Source: a virus. Taken from it: a DNA stretch of 39,830 bases. A program made the position numbers and the translations under genes. The notes under the pieces are model-generated. The model saw only the letters and a list, made by a program, of their open reading frames with translations, ran no database searches and was not told where the DNA came from. The stretch's first letter is position 1. The number at the start of each line of letters is the position of its first letter. Of this stretch, positions 32,103 to 38,588 are shown piece by piece. The stretch is from IMG/VR virus record IMGVR_UViG_3300030406_002347, positions 1-39,830 of that record; one strand, written 5' to 3'.

Positions 32103-32413
32103 ATTCTCTCCAGTTCAATGTAGGGTAAAGACTCAGGAACAATGCGTGTTCCCTTGTCGAAAAGATTATCCTGAGCTTTCTCATACTCTTTACCAATAAA
32201 CTCTTTAATTTTACGCATCTCAGTTTCGTTATATTTACCCATGAGATTTTTGCCTAAGACTTCAAGTTCAACACGCCCACCATAATAATCAATGTTGGTT
32301 TGCATTTCCTTGTAAGCCAACTCCATTGCTCTCATTTTAATAAATCTAACAATGTCGGTAGGCGATAACTTCAGACTATCATAGTCCTCTTTTGGTTTTA
32401 GTTCAGGTCGCAT
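32099..32413 (-). CDS. Charged helical protein, unknown
   Basis: 104 aa with 'LSPTDIVRFIKMRAMELAYKE' and 'LGKNLMGKYNETEMRKIKEF'. No recognised domain. The start is preceded by GAAGGAAAATAAATT, a variant of the repeated ribosome-binding block of this cluster. Coupled to the downstream 106-aa gene by a 4-nt overlap. Confidence 0.65.
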   Translation of the reverse strand: MRPELKPKEDYDSLKLSPTDIVRFIKMRAMELAYKEMQTNIDYYGGRVELEVLGKNLMGKYNETEMRKIKEFIGKEYEKAQDNLFDKGTRIVPESLPYIELERI

Positions 32414-32416
32414 AAT

Positions 32417-32794
32417 TTATTTTCCTTCTAATAAATGTTTATATTCTTGGTTTTTAGTCACGTTAACAACCAACACCATGTCACCATTATCCTTGTGTTT
32501 AAAGGTTATAGCTATGGTGTCATCAACGGCTGCTTGTGATTTGATTCCCTTGATAGAGAAACGTCTATCACCTCTATCGTTTCTTGTTCGATAGAAACTT
32601 AGAAGTGTCTTAGTGCCATCAAGAAACTCAGCACATATCTGTGCCTTATCGCCTGACTTCATATCGTTAAAATCTACGCCAACAAGTTTAGAAAACTCTC
32701 TGATACTTGTGTTTGCATCAATGATAGCCTTGTCTAACATTGTCTTTGTAAGTTTTACAATCGCAGGCTTGTGGTTTTTAAAATCTATAATCAT
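32417..32794 (-). CDS. Unknown protein with B3/EcoRII-N-like pattern
   Basis: 125 aa. 'IREFSKLVGVDFNDM' precedes 'TKTLLSFYRTRNDRGDRRFSIKG' and 'DDTIAITFKHKDNGDMVLVVN'. The strand order and the 'SFYRTRNDRGDRRFSI' block vaguely resemble the EcoRII-N/B3 DNA-binding domain; I hold this only as a suggestion. SD GAAGGAAAGTAAATT. Spacing to both neighbours is 3 nt. Confidence 0.6.
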   Translation of the reverse strand: MIIDFKNHKPAIVKLTKTMLDKAIIDANTSIREFSKLVGVDFNDMKSGDKAQICAEFLDGTKTLLSFYRTRNDRGDRRFSIKGIKSQAAVDDTIAITFKHKDNGDMVLVVNVTKNQEYKHLLEGK

Positions 32795-32797
32795 AAT

Positions 32798-33076
32798 TTA
32801 CTTTCCTTCTTTTTTTATGTTTGGGTTAAAGATATATTTTATATTCTTACCTGATGATAAGTGATGCTCTTCCATAGCTATGTCTAAGGTCTTCATATCA
32901 ACCTTATACTTTACGACTAGCTCTAATACATCTAGCTTGATCATTGATATAAGACCTTGAATGATAGTGGCTGCTTCATCAACATCACTCCATCGATGAA
33001 GATAATCTCTCTCCTTGTTATTGATTTGTTTTATCAAGACATTGAGATCATCAATTCTTTCTTGTAGTTCGTTCAT
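32798..33076 (-). CDS. Coiled-coil protein, unknown
   Basis: 92 aa from the ATG at 33076, chosen because AAAGGAAAATC sits right before it; an in-frame ATG 15 nt upstream would destroy that spacing. The N-terminus is a heptad-like helix (LQERIDDLNVLIKQINNKER). The middle is 'DEAATIIQGLISMIKLDVLEL'. The C-terminus is basic. Function unknown. Confidence 0.65.
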   Translation of the reverse strand: MNELQERIDDLNVLIKQINNKERDYLHRWSDVDEAATIIQGLISMIKLDVLELVVKYKVDMKTLDIAMEEHHLSSGKNIKYIFNPNIKKEGK

Positions 33077-33200
33077 GATTTTCCTTTCCAATTATTGTTT
33101 TATAGAATAGCCATAGCCATTCCAGTACCATAGGCATAACCACCAGAAACATTATTACTATCCATAAGGTAATGCCAAAATCTGCCCATTCTTGATTCAT
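33051..33200 (-). CDS. 49-aa membrane protein downstream of SleB-type hydrolase
   Basis: A 50-codon frame starts at ATG 33200, one base after the hydrolase stop (TAACATG), with SD GGGAG. The product is MNQEWADFGITLWIVIMFLVV followed by a short hydrophobic continuation (VLEWLWLFY) and a basic tail (KTIIGKENHERTTRKN). That is a single transmembrane segment, N-out/C-in by charge. Size, topology and coupling to a cell-wall hydrolase suggest a pinholin- or spanin-like accessory, but no family is recognised. It overlaps the next gene by 26 nt. Confidence 0.6.
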   Translation of the reverse strand: MNQEWADFGITLWIVIMFLVVMPMVLEWLWLFYKTIIGKENHERTTRKN

Positions 33201-33201
33201 G

Positions 33202-33618
33202 TTACTGCTCCCATCTGTAGAATATATGGCTGTCTATCCTAGCCACTTTTGTTTTTGTTTTGCGCCACGAGGGATAGACATAGTGTGCATGGTAGTGGGT
33301 TGATCCCTCAGTGAAATCAACCATGCTGCCATCTAAAACTATTGACGCTACTTGTTGTGCCTTCAACCATGCCTGTTTATTCTTAGGTCTATCAGGCTTG
33401 CCATCACAGTACCAACTGAACTGGCATTTCCCCAAAACAACTTTGTCGTTCTTATATCTAAGTCCTTGCTTGACGACTCCACAAACTGTATTGGGAAACC
33501 TATGGTCTTCGACTCTATTCATCACAACTAACGATACTGCCATTTGTGATGCCATGTTCTCGCTCCTAGCTTCGAAATATACGTTAAGAGCAAGACACAT
33601 CAGAGCTTCAGCCATCAT
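33202..33618 (-). CDS. SleB/CwlJ-type cell wall hydrolase
   Basis: 138 aa from ATG 33618 (SD AAGGTGG); a GTG at 33633 would add five residues. 'MCLALNVYFEARSENMASQM', 'VVMNRVEDHRFPNTVCGVVKQG' and 'CQFSWYCDGK' are the conserved blocks of Hydrolase_2 (PF07486), with the catalytic Glu in YFEARSE and a late 'HYHAHYVYPSW'. The N-terminus (MMAEALMCLALNVYF) is hydrophobic but part of the domain, so export is unclear. The family cleaves peptidoglycan. It is encoded with early-type genes, far from the late lysis cassette. Confidence 0.8.
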   Translation of the reverse strand: MMAEALMCLALNVYFEARSENMASQMAVSLVVMNRVEDHRFPNTVCGVVKQGLRYKNDKVVLGKCQFSWYCDGKPDRPKNKQAWLKAQQVASIVLDGSMVDFTEGSTHYHAHYVYPSWRKTKTKVARIDSHIFYRWEQ

Positions 33619-33841
33619 CAGAAAAATGCCCACCTTTCATGATAGCTTGTAGTTTGTCATCGACTTGTTTCTTTATGTCTTTAACGTAATCCTTGGTATT
33701 AGGAATAACGTATTCAACTTTGACAACTCTTTTGCCATCATCGTTTACATCTTCTGTTTTAACTGACCACTCATTCAGTGGACACTTATTATGCCACAAC
33801 CAAAACAATGTTTCGGCTGTGAAATCCTTTTTCTTGTTCAT
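33608..33841 (-). CDS. Small protein, unknown
   Basis: 77 aa with a Trp-rich N-terminus (ETLFWLWHNKCPLNEWSV) and a Lys/Asp-rich helix 'TKDYVKDIKKQVDDKLQA'. Not recognised. SD GGAG, spaced 9 nt. The last codons overlap the SleB-type start, indicating coupled translation. Confidence 0.6.
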   Translation of the reverse strand: MNKKKDFTAETLFWLWHNKCPLNEWSVKTEDVNDDGKRVVKVEYVIPNTKDYVKDIKKQVDDKLQAIMKGGHFSDDG

Positions 33842-33843
33842 GA

Positions 33844-34050
33844 TTATTGCTCCATCAAATCAGCTTGCACAGTAAAATAATCTCTGTGAACTGTGTCAGT
33901 AATTGTGCCATTATCAAAAGAAACGGCAGCATAATCTCCAGTCATCTTAACAGCTTTTTCCTCAGCTTCTTCTTTTGAGTCAGCTCCGATCTCTATAACA
34001 AAACCCTCTTCATAGGCTATTGCTACTCTAAACTTTTTGTCTTTACTCAT
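33844..34050 (-). CDS. Small protein, unknown
   Basis: 68 aa. 'FRVAIAYEEGFVIEIGADSK' then 'EEAEEKAVKMTGDYAAVSFD' gives a beta-beta-alpha-beta pattern, as in small ferredoxin-like or DUF-type phage proteins whose helix follows 's.eeAe..A'. Function unknown. Overlaps the upstream gene by 4 nt (ATGA). Confidence 0.6.
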   Translation of the reverse strand: MSKDKKFRVAIAYEEGFVIEIGADSKEEAEEKAVKMTGDYAAVSFDNGTITDTVHRDYFTVQADLMEQ

Positions 34051-34283
34051 TCCAATCCCTCCAAGAAATTAATTACGTTATCGATAGATTCACCCACGCT
34101 TGTGTATCCTCTTTTGTAGGTGATCTGAAACTCTTCATCTACAGAATTAGGCAAGTGTTTAAGTTTTACGTTTACCATGTCACCTGATATCTGCACTTTA
34201 ACAAAATCAGCTATCCTTCTTAAATCCTTCATAGTAGACACTGCGTGATCTAAATCACTTCTATTAACATCAAGTTTTACCAT
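34047..34283 (-). CDS. Small protein, unknown
   Basis: 78 aa. An N-terminal helix (DLDHAVSTMKDLRRIADFVK) is followed by strands 'VQISGDMVNVKLKHLP' and 'FQITYKRGYTSVGESIDNVINF'. Not recognised. The start uses the repeated block AAAGGAAAATCAAAATG, which itself lies in the 3' end of the 50-aa gene upstream. Confidence 0.6.
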   Translation of the reverse strand: MVKLDVNRSDLDHAVSTMKDLRRIADFVKVQISGDMVNVKLKHLPNSVDEEFQITYKRGYTSVGESIDNVINFLEGLE

Positions 34284-34422
34284 TTTGATTTTCCTTTTCT
34301 TTTAGTTCTTTATTGATTTGTTTTGTTAGCCACTCTCTGTGTAGCCTTTGGTTAGAAACCACCTTCAACCTGTTATCAGGTTTTTGGTTGATCACTTTGG
34401 TTGTCAGTGGTTTCTTCTTCAT
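34270..34422 (-). CDS. 50-aa basic protein, unknown
   Basis: A 51-codon frame from ATG 34422 to TGA 34270 encodes MKKKPLTTKVINQKPDNRLK followed by 'HREWLTKQINKELKEKENQN'. No clear SD, but it starts inside the preceding 46-aa gene and ends across the next start, so it may be translated by coupling. It fills an otherwise empty 230-bp gap. Highly basic; possibly nucleic-acid binding. Modest certainty that it is real. Confidence 0.45.
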   Translation of the reverse strand: MKKKPLTTKVINQKPDNRLKVVSNQRLHREWLTKQINKELKEKENQNGKT

Positions 34423-34516
34423 CTAAAAGCAGCCATAAATATAACAGATAGTTTTCTTGATCTAACCCAAGAGTATCAAACTCTTCAGGAAATATGAACT
34501 CCATCTGTTTACTCAC
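34376..34516 (-). CDS. 46-aa acidic protein, unknown
   Basis: A 47-codon frame from GTG 34516 (SD GAGGT) to TGA 34376 encodes MSKQMEFIFPEEFDTLGLDQ, then 'ENYLLYLWLLLDEEETTDN'. Its start overlaps the stop of the DUF7694-like gene by 1 nt, and it overlaps the basic 50-aa gene by 47 nt in another frame. A hydrophobic helix is flanked by acidic residues. No family recognised. Confidence 0.5.
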   Translation of the reverse strand: MSKQMEFIFPEEFDTLGLDQENYLLYLWLLLDEEETTDNQSDQPKT

Positions 34517-35061
34517 TAGTTACCTCTATACTTCTGACCTAACTTTCCAAAGCCACCTTTACTGTCAATGTCGTTGATCTCTCTGTGCTTCCAACCAAAA
34601 GGGAAGCCATCAACATAATCAGGTGGTATACAAATGATATGATATTGGTTAGCTGTATCAACAGTGAATTTGTAAGGTGGATAGATTTCTATCCCCAACC
34701 AATCTCTGCCAAGAAGTAACTGAACCATCTTCATCTTTTCATGCCAAAAGATTCTGTCGCTCTTGTCGTTTCTTTTGATAGATAACCATGCACACTTACC
34801 TTGGATATCAGGGTGGTGTACCATTTCATCTGCATACTTACCCTTGTAAAGCAGCACAGTGAACAAACTGTTTTTCCATATCTCAGCTTGTTCTTCAATA
34901 TGTGCTGCTCTCAAAGATTCCTCGTAAAGTATTTCTCGTCTTTCATCAGATATAGTTTCGCCTTGGTCTTGAAACATCTTGACTAAGGTTTCGACTCTGT
35001 TGGCTGCCCAGTCATCAGGTAGCTTAACATTGCCTAAGCATTCGAAGTCACCACCTTTCAT
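34516..35061 (-). CDS. DUF7694-like phage protein
   Basis: 181 aa. The C-terminal half has 'AWLSIKRNDKSDRIFWHEKM', 'LLGRDWLGIEIYPPYKFTVD' and 'TANQYHIICIPPD', the layout of the DUF7694 family (LSIKR...W...G.E..EIyP....vDtaNQyH). The N-terminal 90 residues are helical. Function of the family is unknown to me. SD AAAGGT. Coupled to the 90-aa gene upstream by 4 nt. Confidence 0.65.
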   Translation of the reverse strand: MKGGDFECLGNVKLPDDWAANRVETLVKMFQDQGETISDERREILYEESLRAAHIEEQAEIWKNSLFTVLLYKGKYADEMVHHPDIQGKCAWLSIKRNDKSDRIFWHEKMKMVQLLLGRDWLGIEIYPPYKFTVDTANQYHIICIPPDYVDGFPFGWKHREINDIDSKGGFGKLGQKYRGN

Positions 35062-35330
35062 GACAAAATCCTTATATCTTTGTTACCCTTCGATGAAACA
35101 AGTTTATCCCATGCTTGTCGAGATAGAGTAGCCTTAGCATTGCCACCAGACTTGCATAGCTGCTTAGTGGAACAGTATACCCACTTATGCCCTACGATTG
35201 CCCATATGCTTCTATGATCCCCTCCAAGAGTATCTGGACAGTATCTCATAAGAAATAACTTAGCCTTATCCCATTTCTTTCCTATGGGTCTGCCTTGTTT
35301 TCTTGGTGTTTTTATTTTGTGTTTTCTCAT
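35058..35330 (-). CDS. Basic protein, first gene after the 35.5-kb promoter
   Basis: 90 aa from the ATG at 35330, preferred over one 15 nt upstream because GAAGGAAAATCGA is then a correctly spaced ribosome-binding block. 'KIKTPRKQGRPIGKKWDKAK' has an AT-hook-like QGRP core. 'STKQLCKSGGNAKATLSRQAWDKL' may form a small helical domain. Very basic, likely nucleic-acid binding. It is the first gene downstream of the strong promoter and structured leader at 35.35-35.52 kb. Confidence 0.6.
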   Translation of the reverse strand: MRKHKIKTPRKQGRPIGKKWDKAKLFLMRYCPDTLGGDHRSIWAIVGHKWVYCSTKQLCKSGGNAKATLSRQAWDKLVSSKGNKDIRILS

Positions 35331-35353
35331 TCGATTTTCCTTCAATGTTATAT

Positions 35354-35381
35354 GAAGGCAACAATAACCATTGCTGCCTTC
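35354..35381 (-). repeat. Intergenic GGCAGC hairpin, copy 1
   Basis: 12-bp stem GAAGGCAACAAT / ATTGCTGCCTTC with one wobble pair and a 4-nt loop. It lies in the leader between the 35.5-kb promoter and the SD of the 90-aa gene. It shares the AAGGCAGC/GCTGCCTT core with copies at 37390 and 38797. No T-run follows on the minus strand. Confidence 0.7.
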
Positions 35382-35467
35382 TTGTTAATTGTAAATGTCG
35401 ATCATCGCCTTGAATGACTACGACTAATTTATAGCGATTTCAAAAAGCAAACGAACACGAGTCGTTA

Positions 35468-35519
35468 AACTATGTTCAACATTTATTATAGTGATAAATG
35501 AACAAATGTCAACATAGTT
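35468..35519 (-). promoter_or_regulatory. Perfect-consensus promoter flanked by dyad arms
   Basis: On the minus strand: TTGACA (35512-35507), 16 bp, TATAAT (35490-35485), initiating near 35478. Arms AACTATGTT (minus 35519-35511, running into the -35) and AACATAGTT (minus 35476-35468, at the transcription start) are exact inverted copies, so one regulator could bind both sides. It would drive the leftward cluster from 35330. The leader is about 148 nt and contains the hairpin at 35354. Confidence 0.75.
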
Positions 35520-35718
35520 AATTACACTCCATTTCCAAACCCTCAGATTTTAAGTGTTCTTCTATAGAGTTCCACGATATTTCAGTACAGTAATCAAGAT
35601 TAGGCTTAACTATACCCATCTCTTCATCATGCTCATACATATCCATAGACCAGATAGAAACGATATGTTCTATAGACTTTTCATGGTTCATTGGCAGCTC
35701 ATTTTTAAATGTAATCAT
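35518..35718 (-). CDS. Small acidic protein, unknown
   Basis: 66 aa with 'NHEKSIEHIVSIWSMDMYEH' and 'EISWNSIEEHLKSEGLEMEC'. Not recognised. The start has the exact repeated block AAAGGAAAATCAAATG. Its stop lies inside the upstream arm of the 35.5-kb promoter, so this gene is not served by that promoter. Confidence 0.6.
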   Translation of the reverse strand: MITFKNELPMNHEKSIEHIVSIWSMDMYEHDEEMGIVKPNLDYCTEISWNSIEEHLKSEGLEMECN

Positions 35719-35738
35719 TTGATTTTCCTTTGTTGTTA

Positions 35739-36002
35739 TTATTTATTTTCTTTTAGAAGTGTATCCTCAGCCATCGATATAGCTGATGCTGTATCTGGAA
35801 AATATTCACTGACCAGATCATAGAGAGAAGAAAGTTTTTCTTTTGCTTCCTTCAATTTAAAATGTTTTTTGATCTCATGTGTGTCAGGATATTCTCCACA
35901 AACTTCACAGACATATCCAGAATGGACATACATATCGTTGTCACCATTCGGAACCTCTTCTTCAAACCATTCAAGATGATCTAGACAGTTATGTTTTTCC
36001 AT
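35739..36002 (-). CDS. Small Cys-containing protein, unknown
   Basis: 87 aa. 'NCLDHLEWFEEEV' and 'GYVCEVCGEYPDTHEIKKHF' give Cys/His residues suited to one zinc site, followed by helices 'LKEAKEKLSSLYDLVSEYFP'. Family not recognised. Ribosome-binding block GAAAGGAAAATCAAATG. Overlaps the upstream gene by 22 nt. Confidence 0.6.
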   Translation of the reverse strand: MEKHNCLDHLEWFEEEVPNGDNDMYVHSGYVCEVCGEYPDTHEIKKHFKLKEAKEKLSSLYDLVSEYFPDTASAISMAEDTLLKENK

Positions 36003-36190
36003 TTGATTTTCCTTTCTTTTGTTGGGTTAGTTTTTGGATACAAGCTCTCCTTGGTTGGTATCCTTATATACTCTCTTGTTAGCTTATGTTTAAAGTGTAG
36101 ATAGCCATTGTCTTTACTCATAAGCATATAGCCTTGAAGTATCTCTTCACTTGCGTATTCAAACGCTTCTTTTATTTCTTGTTGGTTCAT
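35981..36190 (-). CDS. Small protein, unknown
   Basis: 69 aa from ATG 36190 (SD GGAGAATAATCAAATG); the longer open frame upstream is the antisense of the zinc-protein gene's surroundings and lacks an SD. 'IKEAFEYASEEILQGYMLMS' helix, then 'YLHFKHKLTREYIRIPTKES' strands. Not recognised. The SD overlaps the stop of the gene upstream. Confidence 0.55.
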   Translation of the reverse strand: MNQQEIKEAFEYASEEILQGYMLMSKDNGYLHFKHKLTREYIRIPTKESLYPKTNPTKERKIKWKNITV

Positions 36191-36194
36191 TTGA

Positions 36195-36437
36195 TTATTC
36201 TCCATATCCTTCAGGACAACAGTCCTGACAATACAATTCATCTTTATACAAGAAACCATTCTCAGCGTATGCAAGCTCTCCACATTCAAAGCACTCTCTA
36301 TCGTAAACATAGCTCATGCACTCAACTTTTGAGTTGGTTACATATTCAATACTTGTATAAGTAACCTCGCCACACTCTTTACAATCTTCGTATCTCTCAC
36401 CTATTTTAAAAAATGTTTTTGATATGTTTTTAGACAT
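36195..36437 (-). CDS. Multi-CxxC zinc-binding protein
   Basis: 80 aa with Cys pairs 19/22 (CKEC), 49/52 (CFEC) and 70/73 (CQDC), plus Cys40 and Cys74. This looks like two zinc sites in a treble-clef or LIM-like spacing. No DNA-binding or enzyme motif. Ribosome-binding block AAGGAAAATCAAATG. Function unknown; adapter or protein-interaction role possible. Confidence 0.6.
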   Translation of the reverse strand: MSKNISKTFFKIGERYEDCKECGEVTYTSIEYVTNSKVECMSYVYDRECFECGELAYAENGFLYKDELYCQDCCPEGYGE

Positions 36438-36460
36438 TTGATTTTCCTTAGTTTAGTTGA

Positions 36461-36664
36461 TTAAAGTTTTGCTTGTTCTTCTCTAAATGTTTTACGCAAT
36501 AGCTTTGTTAGTTCGTAAAGCTGCTCGTCAGATATGCCACGAAACCCATAATATTTGCCATGTAGATGAAGTTCTTTTCTTATACTTGCTACAGTGGCTT
36601 CTCTTAAAGTTTCGAAATCTCTTTCTATTGCTTGATTTAGTTTAACAAATCTTGATTTTTCCAT
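36461..36664 (-). CDS. Small helical protein, unknown
   Basis: 67 aa, almost entirely helical and charged: 'LNQAIERDFETLREATVASIRKEL' and 'GISDEQLYELTKLLRKTFRE'. Not recognised. SD GAAAGGAAAAAG. Flanked by short gaps of about 20 nt on both sides. Confidence 0.6.
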   Translation of the reverse strand: MEKSRFVKLNQAIERDFETLREATVASIRKELHLHGKYYGFRGISDEQLYELTKLLRKTFREEQAKL

Positions 36665-36683
36665 TGTTCTTTTTCCTTTCTAT

Positions 36684-36899
36684 TTAATGCTGAAAAACTA
36701 ATTCGTTATCTTCAATAATTATATCCCTGACTCTTTCTCTATCTAAGGAGTCACCATCACCCCAAGTGTAATTTTCTTTTTGTGATGTAAGATATTTGTT
36801 TGTAGCTTTTACAATCATATCCTTGGTTAAACCATCGATAGGATAGATGCCATCTACTTCGTTATAAAACGAAAACACATAGTTATAAAATTCATTCAT
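36684..36899 (-). CDS. Conserved small phage protein, unknown
   Basis: 71 aa. 'YNEVDGIYPIDGLTKDMIVK' and 'TWGDGDSLDRERVRDIIIED' are blocks I have seen in small early proteins of other phages; the 'GDGDSLDRERVRDI' end is characteristic. Function unknown. Ribosome-binding block AAAGGAAAATCAAATG. Confidence 0.65.
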   Translation of the reverse strand: MNEFYNYVFSFYNEVDGIYPIDGLTKDMIVKATNKYLTSQKENYTWGDGDSLDRERVRDIIIEDNELVFQH

Positions 36900-36913
36900 T
36901 TGATTTTCCTTTG

Positions 36914-37132
36914 TTAATTAGTTTTTGGAATGGCTAGTAAAAAGAAGAAGCCTGAGTTAATAAAAAATATTATTCCCATTACTGCACACACTGAGTCCTT
37001 TAATCTATCAACTGTAAACAGTCCTTCCATTGCTGTACTATCCATTGAGTCTGCCATAACAAACACAATCATTAAGCTAACAACACCCATAAGTATCATT
37101 AGCAACCTTGCTGCAAATTCTAGTTTAGACAT
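36914..37132 (-). CDS. Two-TM small membrane protein
   Basis: 72 aa with hydrophobic segments at about 8-27 (ARLLMILMGVVSLMIVFVMA) and 48-69 (VCAVMGIIFFINSGFFFLLA), joined by an acidic loop, so both ends probably face the cytoplasm. SD GAGGAGGTGAAAC. Not recognised. Located in the early cluster; membrane remodelling or superinfection exclusion are possibilities only. Confidence 0.6.
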   Translation of the reverse strand: MSKLEFAARLLMILMGVVSLMIVFVMADSMDSTAMEGLFTVDRLKDSVCAVMGIIFFINSGFFFLLAIPKTN

Positions 37133-37367
37133 TTTGTTTCACCTCCTCTATCGTTGCTTTACTAAATTTTCCTTTATGGTATTTTCTTTTTATTCTCCAT
37201 TTTGAATTGTCAATCATCAATTGAGTTAAGTTTCCTCTTATAATATCTGCTTTGATAACCTCCTCTTTGAAAGCTTTTGACAGTGTTCCAAAAGATTTAG
37301 AATTAACAAAGTTAAACCAATCAACCAAAAATTCGGCATCCTCTTGAGTAAATTTAATATTTGTCAT
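37125..37367 (-). CDS. Small basic protein, unknown
   Basis: 80 aa. 'TQEDAEFLVDWFNFVNSKSF' then 'FKEEVIKADIIRGNLTQLMI' and a basic C-terminus 'KWRIKRKYHKGKFSKATIEE'. Not recognised. Ribosome-binding block GAAAGGAAAATAAAATG. Overlaps the membrane-protein gene by 8 nt. Confidence 0.6.
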   Translation of the reverse strand: MTNIKFTQEDAEFLVDWFNFVNSKSFGTLSKAFKEEVIKADIIRGNLTQLMIDNSKWRIKRKYHKGKFSKATIEEVKQNV

Positions 37368-37389
37368 TTTATTTTCCTTTCTTGGTTGT

Positions 37390-37411
37390 AAGGCAGCCGT
37401 TAAGCTGCCTT
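37390..37411 (-). repeat. Intergenic GGCAGC hairpin, copy 2
   Basis: Perfect 8-bp stem AAGGCAGC / GCTGCCTT with a 6-nt loop. It spans the last codons and stop codon of the ArdC-like gene, so part of the hairpin is translated (Lys-Ala-Ala-stop). On the minus strand it is followed by TTACAACC, not a T-run. Confidence 0.7.
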
Positions 37412-38347
37412 GTTATTATTTGCTTTTTCGTTTAGATCGTGCATGAAGTCCACACCTTGGCTTGCTAAAGTGCAAGCCTTAAATATGGCTTTCTTGTTTT
37501 CCTTCAGGCACTTAGACCAACTATCAAGATACGCTATAGTGTCTTCACTTGGCTCTTGTAGTAGTCCAAAATCGGACATCAGGAAGGCTGCTCCAAGTTC
37601 AGCTACTAATTCCTCAAAAGCATACGAAGGTCTATCATATGCGCTTAAACCACGCTTGAGCCTATGATCTGAGCCAGTCCAGTGCATAAACTCATGTGAC
37701 CTAACTGAATACGCAGCCGAACTACTAGAAAATCTCTCAAACTTAGGCATATGTATTGAGTCATCGGAAGGTCTATAGAATGCGCCACCATTACTTTCAA
37801 ATTCCTTCGCACCTTGGTTGCTAAAGAACTCTTCAACATAATCAATCTTGCTATCTTGATTTTGATCTAGTTCTTTTTCATCTTGCTTACTTGGAAAAAA
37901 CTTTTCTGGTAAGCCTTCAACTTGGCAAGCATTAAACACTGTAAAAGTTCTAAGCATAGGAATGCCAACTTCTTGTACAGTTTCAACACCATTAGAGTCG
38001 GTTGTCTTTTCTTCTCTTGTGAGCTGCTTATAGAAGACAACCATAGTTCCTTTAGAACCTGTTATAACTGGTTTTTTTAGTCCAGTTATTTCTTGCGCTT
38101 GTTTATATGTCATGAAGTAAGGGGAGTCGAAGCCGTTAATACTTGCTGACATAAGAAGCAGCAAGGCATTAATGCCTTTGTAAGGCGTACCAAATGGAAC
38201 AGATCGTAAAGGTCTAGATATTGCTTTGCCTGACTTCCAAGATTTAGTCCAGTTTAACTTGATATTGTTAGCCTTGGCATAATCTAAGGCTTCTAATACT
38301 TGATTTGTTATTACTTGATACACATCTTTTTTCTGTCTTTTAACCAT
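37400..38347 (-). CDS. ArdC-like antirestriction protein with zincin domain
   Basis: 315 aa. The N-terminal domain (DVYQVITNQVLEALDYAKAN, 'PYKGINALLLLM', 'GSKGTMVVFY') is ArdC_N-type (PF08401), a ssDNA-binding fold. The C-terminal domain carries HEFMH at 218-222 and a downstream 'FEELVAELGAAFL', the metallopeptidase pattern of MPTase-PolyVal. In conjugative elements ArdC protects incoming DNA from restriction. Encoded among early genes here, it probably does the same for the phage genome. SD AGAAGGAAAAC. Full length for the family. Confidence 0.8.
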   Translation of the reverse strand: MVKRQKKDVYQVITNQVLEALDYAKANNIKLNWTKSWKSGKAISRPLRSVPFGTPYKGINALLLLMSASINGFDSPYFMTYKQAQEITGLKKPVITGSKGTMVVFYKQLTREEKTTDSNGVETVQEVGIPMLRTFTVFNACQVEGLPEKFFPSKQDEKELDQNQDSKIDYVEEFFSNQGAKEFESNGGAFYRPSDDSIHMPKFERFSSSSAAYSVRSHEFMHWTGSDHRLKRGLSAYDRPSYAFEELVAELGAAFLMSDFGLLQEPSEDTIAYLDSWSKCLKENKKAIFKACTLASQGVDFMHDLNEKANNNKAA

Positions 38348-38375
38348 TGTTTGTTTTCCTTCTATTAGTTTTTTA

Positions 38376-38576
38376 TTATTGATCTTGTTTATTCATTTCT
38401 TCGATTGAAGCATTAATTTGATCTCCTATAACTTCATCTTCAATTTGCTGCTCGCTTAAGCCTGATAATTCAACAAACTTTTTAATTTTGTTTTCGAGAA
38501 AATTAATTTCTGATTTAGCTTTTCCAAGAGAGGAACAAGTATCCATTAATTTTTCAATTAATTCATCGTATTTCAT
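38376..38576 (-). CDS. Small coiled-coil protein, paralogue A
   Basis: 66 aa: 'SLGKAKSEINFLENKIKKFVELSGLSEQQI' is a heptad-type helix followed by a helical turn, ending 'MNKQDQ'. Clearly paralogous to the neighbouring gene at 38589 (same order, same GLSE/GLTE turn, same MNKQ ending). The start region AGAAAGGTGAACTAATG is identical to the neighbour's. Function unknown. Confidence 0.65.
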   Translation of the reverse strand: MKYDELIEKLMDTCSSLGKAKSEINFLENKIKKFVELSGLSEQQIEDEVIGDQINASIEEMNKQDQ

Positions 38577-38588
38577 TAGTTCACCTTT

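Noticed and set aside
35354-35381. Reading the GGCAGC hairpins as rho-independent terminators
   Set aside because: None of the three is followed by a T-run on the transcribed minus strand; genes continue directly downstream.
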